27,677 nt of DNA, from IMG/VR virus record IMGVR_UViG_3300033145_003417, positions 1 to 27,677 of that record; one strand, given 5' to 3'. The notes beneath the pieces are model-generated. The model made no database searches. It was not told where the DNA came from and saw only the letters and a list, made by a program, of their open reading frames with translations. Both the position numbers and the translations under genes were made by a program. Positions 13,068-22,033 of this stretch are shown here, piece after piece (position 1 is the first letter of the stretch; every line of letters begins with the position of its first letter). Origin of the DNA: a virus.

Positions 13068-13475
13068 GTGAGAGAAAACTTAAGAAACAAAAGGCTGCAA
13101 ATGGGATTAACTCAAGAAGAAATGGCTTCACGAATTGGAATAGAGCGAAGTACCTATACAAACATTGAACTAGGTCGTAAGAATCCATCTCTTGCTGTAG
13201 CACTGAAAATTAAGGAGATTTTACAAACCCAAGACGATAAAATTTTTTTGAACAATGAGTGCCAAAAGGGAACATTTAAGAAAGAATTTGGAAGATATAA
13301 ACCCAGGGTATTAGAGAAAATACTCCAGCGCAAAGAAAAGGAACTTACAGAAGCCGAAAGGTCACCGTGCATAGGGAGCGGTGGATTGTTAGCGCTGGAG
13401 ACCGAGGTAGCAGCCATAAGAAAACTGCTCAAAGAATGTGAAAAAAAGTACAGATGCAGCGGTATCGGTAAATAA
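13068..13475 (+). CDS. Cro-like XRE regulator
   Basis: The 135-residue protein has an N-terminal XRE HTH (MRENLRNKRLQMGLTQEEMA, SRIGIERSTYTNIELGRKNPSLAVALKIKEIL) and a longer C-terminal half with a basic helix and two Cys near the end. I start at the GTG at 13068, with AAGGTGG at 8-base spacing; a GTG pair at 13056-13061 would add four residues. It is the first gene behind the perfect early promoter. By context it is the antagonist of the CI-like protein, switching the phage to lytic growth. Confidence 0.82.
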   Translation: MRENLRNKRLQMGLTQEEMASRIGIERSTYTNIELGRKNPSLAVALKIKEILQTQDDKIFLNNECQKGTFKKEFGRYKPRVLEKILQRKEKELTEAERSPCIGSGGLLALETEVAAIRKLLKECEKKYRCSGIGK

Positions 13476-13530
13476 ATAACCGCTAGCCAATCAACTGGCA
13501 CCGACGGGCGGTAAGGGAGGAGGTGAAAAC

Positions 13531-13737
13531 ATGAAAGCACTTTACGATTACGATCGAAAGGAGATTAACGTCCTGAGAGAAGCATCTGAAGAAATAGTGG
13601 AGTTGATAGTAAAGAAGGGCTTGAGCTACGAAGCAGCCAGAGAAGTACTTCGTGATGCTCAAGCAAAGCTAGAACGATTTCCTTTAGTTAATCCTTATTC
13701 ACCAGATGTGCAAGGTTCTCATGGATCTGATAAATAA
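13531..13737 (+). CDS. small early phage protein
   Basis: This 68-residue protein is not recognised. It is mostly helical (ALYDYDRKEINVLREASEEI, LSYEAAREVLRDAQAKLER) with a disordered C-terminus. The Shine-Dalgarno site GGGAGGAGGTG is strong. It follows the Cro-like gene in the rightward early operon, where such small proteins often have regulatory or host-takeover roles. Confidence 0.65.
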   Translation: MKALYDYDRKEINVLREASEEIVELIVKKGLSYEAAREVLRDAQAKLERFPLVNPYSPDVQGSHGSDK

Positions 13738-13934
13738 GGCAACCCCTGGAACTTTCCCACGAAAACCATGCGCATTCGGCACCAGTGCATTTAGCTTTGA
13801 TAAGCGGACAGATGCCATCTTTGTTAAACATGGGCAAACACCTCCCTTCTGAAGAATGGTTGCTCTGGCAAGTTTATCCATTCTTCAAGGAAGACCGTAT
13901 TCCTGTTAATAAGAAGGAGAAAGGGGGTGAGAGG

Positions 13935-14117
13935 TTGGAGAAACTTGTCTACTCGGTAAAGGAAGTGATTGAGCTTACGGGGTTGTCCAAGTCAACGGTT
14001 TACGAACTAATGAGGGCGGGTGAGATGCCTTCCGTGCAGCTGAGCGAGAGACGCAAGGGTGTGCCGCGTAAGGAGCTGGAGTTGTGGTTGAAAGAGAGGA
14101 CACGGAAGGCAATTTAG
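13935..14117 (+). CDS. HTH_17 DNA-binding protein
   Basis: The 60-residue protein of the excisionase/MerR-like HTH_17 family reads YSVKEVIELTGLSKSTVYELMRAGEMPSVQLSERRKGVPRKELELWLKERTR. The frame is open back to 13785, but AAGGGGGTGA sits 4-5 bases before the TTG at 13935, and the family normally starts here, so I choose TTG. An alternative ATG at 13830 lacks a ribosome site. It may be the excisionase of element 2 or an early regulator. It is separated from the preceding gene by about 200 bases in which I see no convincing gene. Confidence 0.72.
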   Translation: MEKLVYSVKEVIELTGLSKSTVYELMRAGEMPSVQLSERRKGVPRKELELWLKERTRKAI

Positions 14118-14184
14118 CCCCGGGGGCTGCGAAAGACGGGAGGAAATGCAACTGATTAAAACTCGTAAAAGGAGAAGCAAAACG

Positions 14185-14349
14185 ATGTTAAGGTGTTTGA
14201 TCAAAGCCGGTGAATGGTTCTTGTTATCCAAGTCCTTTGAAAGCTTCATGAATGCTATTGGCTACATCGCAATCGCGGGGGTGGCCATTCTGGTGGCAGG
14301 GTGGGTTTTCTTCCAACTGAGCTCCATGGCGCGAATGGCGGGGATGTAG
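14185..14349 (+). CDS. small single-pass membrane protein
   Basis: The 54-residue protein has one clear membrane helix at about residues 24-44 (IGYIAIAGVAILVAGWVFFQ) and a short amphipathic N-terminus. An earlier ATG at 14146 is possible, but its GGAGG is only 2 bases away, while AAAGGAG stands 10 bases before the ATG at 14185. The stop codon directly abuts the start of the next gene. Function unknown; small early membrane proteins of phages can be exclusion or holin-like factors, but the early position argues against a holin. Confidence 0.6.
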   Translation: MLRCLIKAGEWFLLSKSFESFMNAIGYIAIAGVAILVAGWVFFQLSSMARMAGM

Positions 14350-14499
14350 ATGAGCCTGCCGAAGTACCAAATTCTTGAGAAACTCAAAGAGCTGTCGTGC
14401 TGGGTGGGAAACACCAAGTGCTCAATGGGTGCTGACTTACCGGAAAAGGACCAGGAAGAGTTGAAATCAAGGATGGAAAATTTACTGAAAGAAATTTAA
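14350..14499 (+). CDS. short hypothetical phage protein
   Basis: The 49-residue protein begins at an ATG that abuts the preceding stop codon, a coupled start. It is helical and charged, with two Cys (LSCWVGNTKCSMGADL) that may hold a turn, and ends in KSRMENLLKEI. No family recognised. Confidence 0.55.
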   Translation: MSLPKYQILEKLKELSCWVGNTKCSMGADLPEKDQEELKSRMENLLKEI

Positions 14500-14516
14500 A
14501 AAGGAGGCGAGTTAAA

Positions 14517-14762
14517 GTGCCGGATTTAAACAAGTTTGTTGACTGGGTACGGGAAGGAAAGAACCGCAGAAACGTTACCATTACGATTGGTTCGCCTTCC
14601 GATAAAGATGAACTCCGTATTTGGGCTTACGACTATGACTGGGAAGCGGGTCAGCATGTGACCAGCGTTGAGGAAATTGACCTGGAGAAAGCATATCGAG
14701 AAAAAATGAAGCGCCAATTTGAAGAAGCCAAAAAATACCTGGAGAAAGAAAAAAGCGCCTGA
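14517..14762 (+). CDS. hypothetical phage protein
   Basis: The 81-residue protein starts at a GTG following AAGGAGGCGA. A beta-rich first half (NVTITIGSPSDKDELRIWAYDYDW) is followed by a charged helix (EKAYREKMKRQFEEAKKYLEKEK). It resembles small proteins of Firmicute prophage early regions but I cannot name a family. The next 206 bases are GC-rich and carry only poorly supported frames. Confidence 0.6.
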   Translation: MPDLNKFVDWVREGKNRRNVTITIGSPSDKDELRIWAYDYDWEAGQHVTSVEEIDLEKAYREKMKRQFEEAKKYLEKEKSA

Positions 14763-14968
14763 TGGCGCACGCAAGAATCGGAAATGCTTTGTTGTCAACA
14801 GTATAGCAGATTTGAAGGGAGAACTCAAGGGGCTGCGCCGTGCGCGACGGGAGAGCCAGACCCACAGGCTGACGCTGAAGGGTGGTCGGGACGGGGGACG
14901 CCCTACACCGGCTTTAGGCGGCGGGGCAGCTTACTTGGTGTTAATTACGGCAAAGGAGGCACAGGTTA

Positions 14969-15190
14969 ATGAATATATGCTTGGATAGATTTGCATATGG
15001 TCCGCCGGACCCACAAGAAGCTGAAGTTTTGGCTGAATGTGACCAGTGCGGCGGGGAAATTTATGAAGAAAATGAAGTCCATACGTTTGAAAGTTATGTA
15101 TTTTGCTCGGAGCATTGTCTCTTTAACTATCTCAAGTCTGACGGCATTGTCCGGGTACAAAGCATAGAGGAAGCTTTAGGAAGGGTTTAG
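14969..15190 (+). CDS. small zinc-binding protein
   Basis: The 73-residue protein has a treble-clef-like pattern: CDQCGGEIYEENEVH at 24-38, then FCSEHC at 46-51. It is typical of tiny phage proteins with FLYWCH/MYM-like zinc sites. AAAGGAGG lies 9 bases before the ATG, and the next gene (SNF2 helicase) begins 5 bases after its stop, so they are co-translated. DNA- or protein-contact with the helicase is possible but not shown. Confidence 0.7.
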   Translation: MNICLDRFAYGPPDPQEAEVLAECDQCGGEIYEENEVHTFESYVFCSEHCLFNYLKSDGIVRVQSIEEALGRV

Positions 15191-15195
15191 ATAAT

Positions 15196-16896
15196 ATGAA
15201 CGTCCCGGCAAGAAAATTTAAACCGTACTTGGAGTTGGGAGACAACTGTCTCAAATTTTACAGCCGGTTCGAGGACAAGGAACTGTGCAAGGCCATTCCT
15301 GGCCGGAGTTGGAACAAGAAGGAAAGGTGCTGGGAATACCCGGTGAGGCCGGAAACTTTCAGCCAGCTTATGGCTGCGTTTCCGAGCCTCGGGGTTGACC
15401 CGGGAGTAAGGATTGCGGTGGCTGAGATAGTGGAGAGGGAGACTGCCGCACGGCGGGTTAAGGAAGCAGGCTGGGAAAATGCAGAGCCGGTGGAACCGAT
15501 GCCGATAAGGACAAAGCCGTTTAAGCATCAGGTGGCGGCGTTCAATATGGGTATCCAGCTTCCGGCTTTCGCAGCGCTCATGGAACAGGGTACAGGGAAG
15601 ACATTGACAGCAATAGCAATTGCCGGAAGGAGATACCAACGAAGAGAAGTTAACCGAGTGCTGATTATTGCTCCGACCTCAGTGGTACCGGTTTGGTCAA
15701 TAGAGTTTCAAACACATGCAGCTTTTGATTGTTGTTGTAAGAAATTGAGCGGATCAATCCAAAAAAGGATTGAAGCATTACAGGATTCTTATGATTATTC
15801 GGCATCTCCTGCCCCGCTGGAAGTTGCAATTACTAACTATGAAGCCACGTGGAGAATGGAGGAAGCACTAGCTGACTGGCAGCCGGATATGATTATCTGC
15901 GATGAAAGTCAGAGAATTAAGACGCCGAGTGCCCAGCAATCGAAAGCCATGCACCGGCTGGGCCGGCTGGCGAAGTACCGGCTCATCCTCACCGGCACGC
16001 CGGTCACGCAGGGGCCGCTTGACTTCTTCAGTATGTACAAATTCCTTGACCCCGCTATCTTTGGAAAAAGTTATTATGCTTTCCGTGCCCGGTACGCGTT
16101 GATGGGCGGCTTTGAAAGGCGGCAGGTGGTAGGGTATAAGAACCTGCCGGAGCTAGTCCGAAAGGCCCACAGCATTGCCTTTCGGGTGACGAAAGAAGAG
16201 GCCCTGGACCTGCCTGAATTCACTGACCAGGTGCTCTACTGCGAGCTGGAGAAGAAAGCTATGACTATCTATACCCAGCTCAAAAAAGAAAGTGTGGCGG
16301 AGTTGAGCCGGGAGAAGGTTGTCACGGCCACTAATGTACTGTCCCGCCTGCTGCGGCTATCCCAAGTGACCGGTGGGTACCTGGGAGACGGTGAGGGCGG
16401 CATTGAGCGGGTGAGTACGGCGAAATTGAAGCTGCTGGATGAAACGCTGTCAGATGTTTTGGAAGCAAGGAAGAAGGTAGTTATCTTCGCCCGTTTCCTA
16501 CCGGAAATTGCGGCTATCCGGAGAATGCTGGACAGGAAAAAGGTCAACTACTCCTGGATTGCCGGCGAGGTAAAAATGAAAGACCGGGGGGAAGCGGTCC
16601 GCAGGTTTCAGGAGGATGAGGACTGCCGGGTATTTATAGCACAAATCCAGGCTGCGGGGCTGGGAATTACTCTTACGGCAGCAGACATAGCTATCTTCTA
16701 CTCTCTAGATTACTCCTTCGCCAACTACGACCAGGCCCGGGCCAGGCTGCACCGAATTGGACAGCGGAATGCTGTTACCTACCTGCACCTGGTAGCCAGG
16801 GGCACAGTAGACGAAAAAGTGATGGAGGCGCTGAAGAAAAAGAAGAGTGTCGCTGATGAGGTTGTGGATAACTGGAAAGCTTATTTTAAAAATTGA
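15196..16896 (+). CDS. SNF2-family DNA helicase/translocase
   Basis: The 566-residue superfamily 2 ATPase of the SNF2 type is common in the replication module of Firmicute phages. An N-terminal region of about 100 residues (WNKKERCWEYP) resembles HARP-like DNA-binding segments. Motif I is QGTGKT (131-136). Motif II is DESQ (236-239) in place of DEAH/DEAD. Motif III is LTGTP, and the C-terminal RecA domain shows AAGLGITLTAAD and motif VI QARARLHRIGQ. Length is full for the phage branch. It probably remodels forks or stripped duplex during phage replication or recombination. It follows the zinc protein by 5 bases. Confidence 0.92.
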   Translation: MNVPARKFKPYLELGDNCLKFYSRFEDKELCKAIPGRSWNKKERCWEYPVRPETFSQLMAAFPSLGVDPGVRIAVAEIVERETAARRVKEAGWENAEPVEPMPIRTKPFKHQVAAFNMGIQLPAFAALMEQGTGKTLTAIAIAGRRYQRREVNRVLIIAPTSVVPVWSIEFQTHAAFDCCCKKLSGSIQKRIEALQDSYDYSASPAPLEVAITNYEATWRMEEALADWQPDMIICDESQRIKTPSAQQSKAMHRLGRLAKYRLILTGTPVTQGPLDFFSMYKFLDPAIFGKSYYAFRARYALMGGFERRQVVGYKNLPELVRKAHSIAFRVTKEEALDLPEFTDQVLYCELEKKAMTIYTQLKKESVAELSREKVVTATNVLSRLLRLSQVTGGYLGDGEGGIERVSTAKLKLLDETLSDVLEARKKVVIFARFLPEIAAIRRMLDRKKVNYSWIAGEVKMKDRGEAVRRFQEDEDCRVFIAQIQAAGLGITLTAADIAIFYSLDYSFANYDQARARLHRIGQRNAVTYLHLVARGTVDEKVMEALKKKKSVADEVVDNWKAYFKN

Positions 16897-16912
16897 AAGG
16901 AGAAAAGTTTAA

Positions 16913-17374
16913 ATGGAACAAGCTGTTGTATATCAGGTGCCGGCACCGGTGCCGGCGGGTGATGGTATCCTTGCTTTGGCTGACAGGTTGAAGGCATTAA
17001 AAGATACAAAAAACAATCTCAATAAATCTTTGAAAGAAGTCAACACTGCAATCGAAGAGGTCGAAAATGCCCTCTCTGAAGCCATGGTAGCCGAGGAAAT
17101 GCAGAATTTTACCCGGAATGGGCAAATGTTTTATTTGCAGGTCAAGACTTATGCCTCTGTTGTGGCAGAAAGGAAGCCTGAGCTGTTCAACTGGCTGAAA
17201 GAAAATGGTTTTGGTGACTTGGTCTACGAGACGGTAAACGCCAACAGCCTGGCAGCATTTGTCCGGGAGCAGCTGGAAGAAGCGGACGAACTGCCGGAAG
17301 GTTTGAGCGAATTGGTGAATGTGTTTGAAAAGACCACCGTGGGCATGCGGAAAGCTCCGGCCAGGAGAAGGTGA
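16913..17374 (+). CDS. hypothetical replication-module protein
   Basis: The 153-residue protein lies between the helicase and a putative DNA-binding set. Residues 20-60 form a coiled coil (LADRLKALKDTKNNLNKSLK). The rest, including MFYLQVKTYASVV and LFNWLKENGFGDLVYETVNANSLAAFV, resembles Gam-like or small phage recombination accessory proteins, but the match is only by appearance. AAAGGAG lies upstream of the ATG. Its basic tail (RKAPARRR) may touch DNA. Confidence 0.65.
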   Translation: MEQAVVYQVPAPVPAGDGILALADRLKALKDTKNNLNKSLKEVNTAIEEVENALSEAMVAEEMQNFTRNGQMFYLQVKTYASVVAERKPELFNWLKENGFGDLVYETVNANSLAAFVREQLEEADELPEGLSELVNVFEKTTVGMRKAPARRR

Positions 17375-17383
17375 GGTAATAAT

Positions 17384-17515
17384 ATGCCAGGATGTGCACT
17401 CTGTAAAAAGGAGCAGGTTATCTTGAAGAGATTAACGGTAGGTGGAAATTCATTGGCTTTATGTGACGAGTATTTCGTCAAAAACAGAAAGGAGGCAAAA
17501 AACAATGGCAAGTGA
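17384..17515 (+). CDS. tiny zinc-finger-like protein
   Basis: The 43-residue frame has CALC near the N-terminus and a further Cys (LALCDEY), suggesting a partial zinc knuckle. GAGGT lies 6 bases before the ATG. It overlaps the next gene by 11 bp, and the next gene's AGGAGG lies within it. Coding is supported by the ribosome site and spacing; function unknown. Confidence 0.5.
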   Translation: MPGCALCKKEQVILKRLTVGGNSLALCDEYFVKNRKEAKNNGK

Positions 17516-18239
17516 AAACGCATTGGCGATCATTAACAACATCAACCTGCCAGCCCTGAATGATGAATTGGGGCAGGCGATTGAGGAGGAATTGGACGGC
17601 CTGAATATTGAGTTTGATAGGGTGAAGATTCCCAGCGGCGGGGGACTGGCTTTTGAGGTGCCCGGAGATGACCCGGATACCCCTGACATGGTAAAGGAAA
17701 TTATTGGTGTCATTGTGGACCACCACCCGGTAAATGCGTTCTGGTCTGACAAGTACAGCGGACAGAATAACCCGCCGGACTGCTCCAGTATGGACGGCAA
17801 ACGGGGAGTAGACCAGGACGGCAATGAAAAACCCTGCAATTCGTGCCCATATAACCAGTGGGGCAGTGACCCGGACGGTAACGGCGGAAAGGCCTGTAAA
17901 AATATGCACAGGGTATATACTCTCCGGGAAGGTGAAATGTTTCCCTTGCTTTTGACGCTGCCGCCTACCAGTCTTAAAAACTTGTCCAATTATCTGGCCA
18001 AAAGAGTTGTCGGCAAGGGCCGGCGGAGTTATGAAGTCCTGACCAAGGTGTCACTGAAGAAGGCCACATCCAGGGGGGGAATTACCTACAGCCAAGCAAG
18101 TTTTGCCCTGACCGGAGTGCTGTCCAAGGAAGAGGCAGCTAAAATGGCGGAGTATGCTGCCGGTATTAAGCCCATCACCCGCAAGCTTGAAATCCAGGGG
18201 GACGAGTATATCTCCAGTGAGGAAGAAGAGGTCATGTAA
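17505..18239 (+). CDS. conserved phage protein with Cys cluster, possible ssDNA-binding
   Basis: The 244-residue protein starts at the ATG at 17505 after AGGAGG; an upstream in-frame start at 17442 has no support. The centre holds a conserved-looking Cys set (DCSSMDGKRG, CNSCPYNQWGS, KACKNMHRVY) probably binding a metal. The second half is beta-rich (LLLTLPPTSLKNLSNYL) with an acidic tail ending SSEEEEVM. An acidic C-terminal tail and replication-module setting are typical of single-strand DNA-binding proteins that dock helicases and primases, so that is my tentative reading. I do not recognise the exact family. Confidence 0.6.
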   Translation: MASENALAIINNINLPALNDELGQAIEEELDGLNIEFDRVKIPSGGGLAFEVPGDDPDTPDMVKEIIGVIVDHHPVNAFWSDKYSGQNNPPDCSSMDGKRGVDQDGNEKPCNSCPYNQWGSDPDGNGGKACKNMHRVYTLREGEMFPLLLTLPPTSLKNLSNYLAKRVVGKGRRSYEVLTKVSLKKATSRGGITYSQASFALTGVLSKEEAAKMAEYAAGIKPITRKLEIQGDEYISSEEEEVM

Positions 18240-18295
18240 GATGTTCAGGGGCGGGGAAACCCGCCCAAATAATACCTATAATGGGGGGAATATTC

Positions 18296-18660
18296 ATGGC
18301 AGGTTTAAATTTGGCCCAAATGGCTAAAGGGGCGTTTTGGAAAGGTTTCATTTAGAACTACAGAAAACATTGGAAAACATTGCAGGTCCAAATACAGATC
18401 CAACTAAGGTTAGAAAAATAACATTAACTGCAAAGTTAAAAGCTGATGAAAATCGGGATGTAGTTAATTTTGAAGTAGAGTCTAAAGCTTACCTGGTTTC
18501 TGCAAAATCCTTAAGCACAAAGATAATTATTGACCGCGATAATGATGGTTCAGTTGTTGGTGCAGAGTTGCTGTCTGGAGAAAAAGGGCAAACCTTTTTA
18601 GATGTAGATGGGATTATTAAAGACGATAAGGGCAACGTGGTTAATTTTAAAAAATACTAA
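18296..18660 (+). pseudogene. frameshifted 'replication terminator'-like phage gene
   Basis: From the ATG at 18296 (preceded by GGGGGG) the frame reads MAGLNLAQMAKGAF and ends at a TAG after 19 codons. The next frame from 18337 continues with ERFHLELQKTLENIAGPNTD and TKVRKITLTAKLK to 18660. One extra T in the TTTT run at 18335-18338 would join them into one protein of about 121 residues. That protein looks like the small family often annotated 'replication terminator protein' in clostridial phages. The gene is more AT-rich than its neighbours. Either a real deletion, a sequencing error in the homopolymer, or slippage could explain this. A TTG at 18337 could allow partial expression. Confidence 0.65.
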
Positions 18661-18677
18661 TTAGGGGGAATTAAACC

Positions 18678-19388
18678 ATGATTAAACAAGCTCTGGAATA
18701 TTTGGTTAACTTGGGGCAGGTTAAACAGTTGGAAATAGACGGGCAGACTTACTCGACCGAAAAACTACACCATGTGATGCTGCCGAAGGCAACTGCACTG
18801 AATGTTAACAGTCTCACCGGGCTACTGGACTACATTAAATCCAATTTTGATGCTGAATCTTTCGCCGGAACTCTGGTTCATGTAGTTTCTCATGATGAAG
18901 TAAGACTGATTTCCAATCTATTGAAGGACGCCGACCGGGAAACCTACATGGTGGCCAGGGCATTTAGTCCCAAGTTTAACTTTGACCGGTTCTATGACCA
19001 TGAGAGCTTTATTATCGCAATACAGTCCTGCTTTATCCAGAATGAGGATGCTGCCAGTATTTTAAAAGTGGTCGGTAACATTAAAGATGAGGCCGTAAGA
19101 AACTACGGCGATGATGGAGTAAGTCAGCAAGTTACAGCCAAAGCGGGAATTGCCAATGTGGCAGATGTAAGAGTTCCTAACCCTGTGATGCTGGCACCAT
19201 ACAGAACCTTCGTCGAAGTGGCTCAACCGGTGAGTAAGTTTGTTTTCCGGATGCGTACCGGTAACCGCGAACCTGAGTGTGCTCTGTTTGAAGCCGATGG
19301 CGGCGCATGGAGACTGGAAGCAATGCAAAGGGTGAAGAAGTATCTTGAGCAGCAACTGACAGGTACCGGGATTAAGGTTATAGCATAA
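18678..19388 (+). CDS. conserved phage replication-module protein
   Basis: The 236-residue protein matches, by eye, a family common in clostridial prophages next to primase genes: IKQALEYLVNLGQVK, LTGLLDYIKSNFD, VHVVSHDEVRLISNL, FYDHESFIIAIQSCF, VVGNIKDEAVRNYGDDGVSQ, FEADGGAWRLEAM. It may be related to DUF2303/YfdQ, but I am not sure. The product is soluble with mixed alpha/beta content. AGGGGG precedes the ATG. Position between the ssDNA-related genes and the primase suggests a role in replication or recombination. Confidence 0.7.
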   Translation: MIKQALEYLVNLGQVKQLEIDGQTYSTEKLHHVMLPKATALNVNSLTGLLDYIKSNFDAESFAGTLVHVVSHDEVRLISNLLKDADRETYMVARAFSPKFNFDRFYDHESFIIAIQSCFIQNEDAASILKVVGNIKDEAVRNYGDDGVSQQVTAKAGIANVADVRVPNPVMLAPYRTFVEVAQPVSKFVFRMRTGNREPECALFEADGGAWRLEAMQRVKKYLEQQLTGTGIKVIA

Positions 19389-19435
19389 GGACATTTTTTC
19401 TTGAACAATAACCGGTTGGCGAGGGTGGTGGAAAA

Positions 19436-22033
19436 GTGCCACAAGGAAATGAATTCTTGGATGCAGCTTTATATTACCAGCAGCTGGGCTGGAATGTAAT
19501 ACCTTTGCGTCCCAGGGACAAAAAACCGCTGTTACCATCCTGGCGCAAATTCCAGACAAAGAAAGTAACGGAAAATTTAATCAGGGGTTGGTGGGCGAAA
19601 ACTCCTGATGCCAATATTGGCATCCTCACCGGCGCTGTTAGCGGCATTGTTGTCCTGGATGTGGACGGCGAAGAAGGCAGGAAATCGCTGCAGCAGGTAG
19701 CCGGGGGGCTGCCACCTACGGCTTGCAGCAATACTGGCAAGGGGAACCATTATATCTTCAGGCATCCTGGTGGTGATTTAAGGAACTTTGCCGGGAAACT
19801 GCCGGGATTGGACTTCCGGGGGGACGGCGGGTATATTGTAGCCCCGCCGTCTATCCACCCTTCAGGGAGAAGATATGAATGGGCAATACCGCCGGCAGAT
19901 GCCCCACCGGTTGACCTGCCGGAGTGGCTCTTGGCTTTGCTGGAGCAGAAGCCAGGCAACGGCAATGGCATTGACCCGCTGCAGGTGCTCCAGGGGGTGC
20001 CGGAAGGCCAGCGGGACAATACTCTGTTCAAGTATGCCTGCCGGCTGAGGGCGAAGGGAATGCAGAAGGAGGAAGCTTTGACCCTGGTGCTGCAGGCTGC
20101 CAGGAACTGTATTCCCCCATTTCCAGAGGGCCAGGCCAGGGCCAAAGTAGAAAGTGCATGGCGATATCCGGAAGGAACAGAGACAGAGCAGCTTGTAAGC
20201 CAGCTGAATGGGCTGCCGGACCACCCGGAAGAAATTTTTATAAAAGAAACTATCGGAGCATTAGCTATCCTAAAAAAAGAGGAACCAACAGAATACGCCA
20301 GGATCAAGCAGCAGTTGAAGGGTAAAATAAATCTCAATGACCTGGAGCGAGCAGTCAACAAGCAGGTGGCGGAGAACCAAAAGCTGCACATTGTAGAGCC
20401 GGACGAGGGACCGGAACCATTGGAAAATATCCTGCCGGAATTACCGTTCAAAGAATTGAGACGCCCCTACCAGTGGACTATTACGGAAAATGGCGTCTGG
20501 CAGGATACCAAGAACGGACCGGTGTGCGCCTGCCGCGTACCGGTCATTCTCACCCAGCGGTTGAAAAATGTGGAAACCGGTGAGGAACGGGTAGAGTTGG
20601 CCTTTTACCGGGACAGGGAATGGCATTATATCACCACCGACCATGCCACGGCGTTTAACCGCACGGCTATTGTGCAATTAGGTAACAAGGGATTACCAGT
20701 ATCCAGTGAGACTGCGAAGGACTTGGTGCGCTATCTGACGGACCTGGAAGGGGAGAATTTGTATACTCTGCCGGTGAAAAAGAGTACTAATCATATGGGC
20801 TGGGTGGGCAAAAACTTCCTGCCAGGGGCGCAGGAGGATGTAGTGCTGGACCTGGAGGACGGGACTGCGGCAGTTGCTAATGGGTACCGGGAAAGCGGGT
20901 CGCTGGCCAAGTGGGTTGAGTGTATCCAGTCAGGTAGGCAGTACCCTTTAGCAAGGTTTCTGCTGGCGGCAAGTTTTGCAGCGCCGCTTTTGAAACTCGT
21001 CGGGCAGAGGGTATTTATCATCCACTGCTGGGGAGGTACGCGCGGCGGCAAGACGGCGGCATTAAAAGCTGCGCTTTCAGTGTGGGGTGAGCCGGAGGAA
21101 ATCATGGCTAACTTCAATGCTACCAAAGTGGGGTTGGAGAGGTTGGCGGCATTCTACAGCGACCTGCCGCTGGGTATCAATGAGCGGCAGGTGGTAGGCG
21201 ATAGGCAGGGATTTATAGAGAGCCTGGTCTATCTTCTGGAACTCGGCAAGGGTAAAGTCCGGGGTGCGAAGAAAGGCGGTTTGCAGGCTTTTAATCAATG
21301 GCGGACGATTGCGCTTTCGACCGGGGAGGAACCGCTTTCCACCGATAGCAGTGCTGGAGGTATAAAGACCAGGGTTTTGGAACTGTACGGCCGGCCGATA
21401 CCGGATGAAAACTTAGCCATGCAGATCCACCAGGAGGTAACGCAGTATTTCGGTACTGCCGGGCCGGAATACATTCGCCGGCTGCTGTCTTGCAGGGAAG
21501 ATTTCCGGGAGGAATACCTGCAGGTTCAGGAAGAGCTTAAAAAATTTCACTCGGATAACATAGGCAGTCATATCACGGCCCTGGCGGTAATAATGATGGC
21601 CGACTACTACGCAAGCCAATGGGTTTTCGGGCTGGATGAGGAGAAGGCCTTTGAGGAAGCTTTGGCCCTAATTGAAACGATTGTAGGAATGCTGGAAACC
21701 GCTGCGGAGGCAGATGACGGGTTGAGGGCTTATGAGTATTTGATGAGCTGGGTTGCGGTCCATGAACAGAATTTTAAAGGAAATGTTGTTGGAGATAGAT
21801 ATGGGTATATTGTAGGAAATCAATTATGGATTTTGCCTTCTGTATTTGATGAAGCGATGCAGAAGAAAGGGTTTAACCCAAGGCGGGTAAAAAATGATTG
21901 GGCAGATAGAGAGTGGATTGAAGTAATAAAAAACAAGAAAGGACGTGAGTTCGCGGTTCTTAAAAGACATCCTAATAACTACGAAAAAAGAGATCGTTTT
22001 ATCGTAGTAAAACTTAACGTCACGGATTATTAA
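19436..22033 (+). CDS. bifunctional prim-pol / DUF927 helicase
   Basis: The 865-residue multidomain replication protein has three parts. Residues 8-170 are a bifunctional primase-polymerase domain (GWNVIPLRPRDKKPLL, acidic IVVLDVDGEEG with D75 and D77, GLDFRGDGGYIVAPPSIHPSG). Residues about 180-260 resemble the PriCT-1 linker (PEGQRDNTLFKYACRLRAKG). Residues about 330-800 are a DUF927-type ATPase with a Walker A GGTRGGKT near 535. It should prime and unwind at the phage origin. The start is a GTG following GAGGGTGGTGG. The first CGTCACGG iteron lies in its last codons, the same arrangement as in element 1, although the proteins are of different families. Confidence 0.92.
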   Translation: MPQGNEFLDAALYYQQLGWNVIPLRPRDKKPLLPSWRKFQTKKVTENLIRGWWAKTPDANIGILTGAVSGIVVLDVDGEEGRKSLQQVAGGLPPTACSNTGKGNHYIFRHPGGDLRNFAGKLPGLDFRGDGGYIVAPPSIHPSGRRYEWAIPPADAPPVDLPEWLLALLEQKPGNGNGIDPLQVLQGVPEGQRDNTLFKYACRLRAKGMQKEEALTLVLQAARNCIPPFPEGQARAKVESAWRYPEGTETEQLVSQLNGLPDHPEEIFIKETIGALAILKKEEPTEYARIKQQLKGKINLNDLERAVNKQVAENQKLHIVEPDEGPEPLENILPELPFKELRRPYQWTITENGVWQDTKNGPVCACRVPVILTQRLKNVETGEERVELAFYRDREWHYITTDHATAFNRTAIVQLGNKGLPVSSETAKDLVRYLTDLEGENLYTLPVKKSTNHMGWVGKNFLPGAQEDVVLDLEDGTAAVANGYRESGSLAKWVECIQSGRQYPLARFLLAASFAAPLLKLVGQRVFIIHCWGGTRGGKTAALKAALSVWGEPEEIMANFNATKVGLERLAAFYSDLPLGINERQVVGDRQGFIESLVYLLELGKGKVRGAKKGGLQAFNQWRTIALSTGEEPLSTDSSAGGIKTRVLELYGRPIPDENLAMQIHQEVTQYFGTAGPEYIRRLLSCREDFREEYLQVQEELKKFHSDNIGSHITALAVIMMADYYASQWVFGLDEEKAFEEALALIETIVGMLETAAEADDGLRAYEYLMSWVAVHEQNFKGNVVGDRYGYIVGNQLWILPSVFDEAMQKKGFNPRRVKNDWADREWIEVIKNKKGREFAVLKRHPNNYEKRDRFIVVKLNVTDY

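Noticed and set aside
13721-13852. 43-residue frame between 13721 and 13852
   Set aside because: It overlaps the end of the preceding gene, has only a weak AAGG site and no family likeness.
13785-13934. N-terminal extension of the HTH_17 gene
   Set aside because: The frame is open but no ribosome site serves the upstream starts, and the family begins at the TTG at 13935, which has a strong site.
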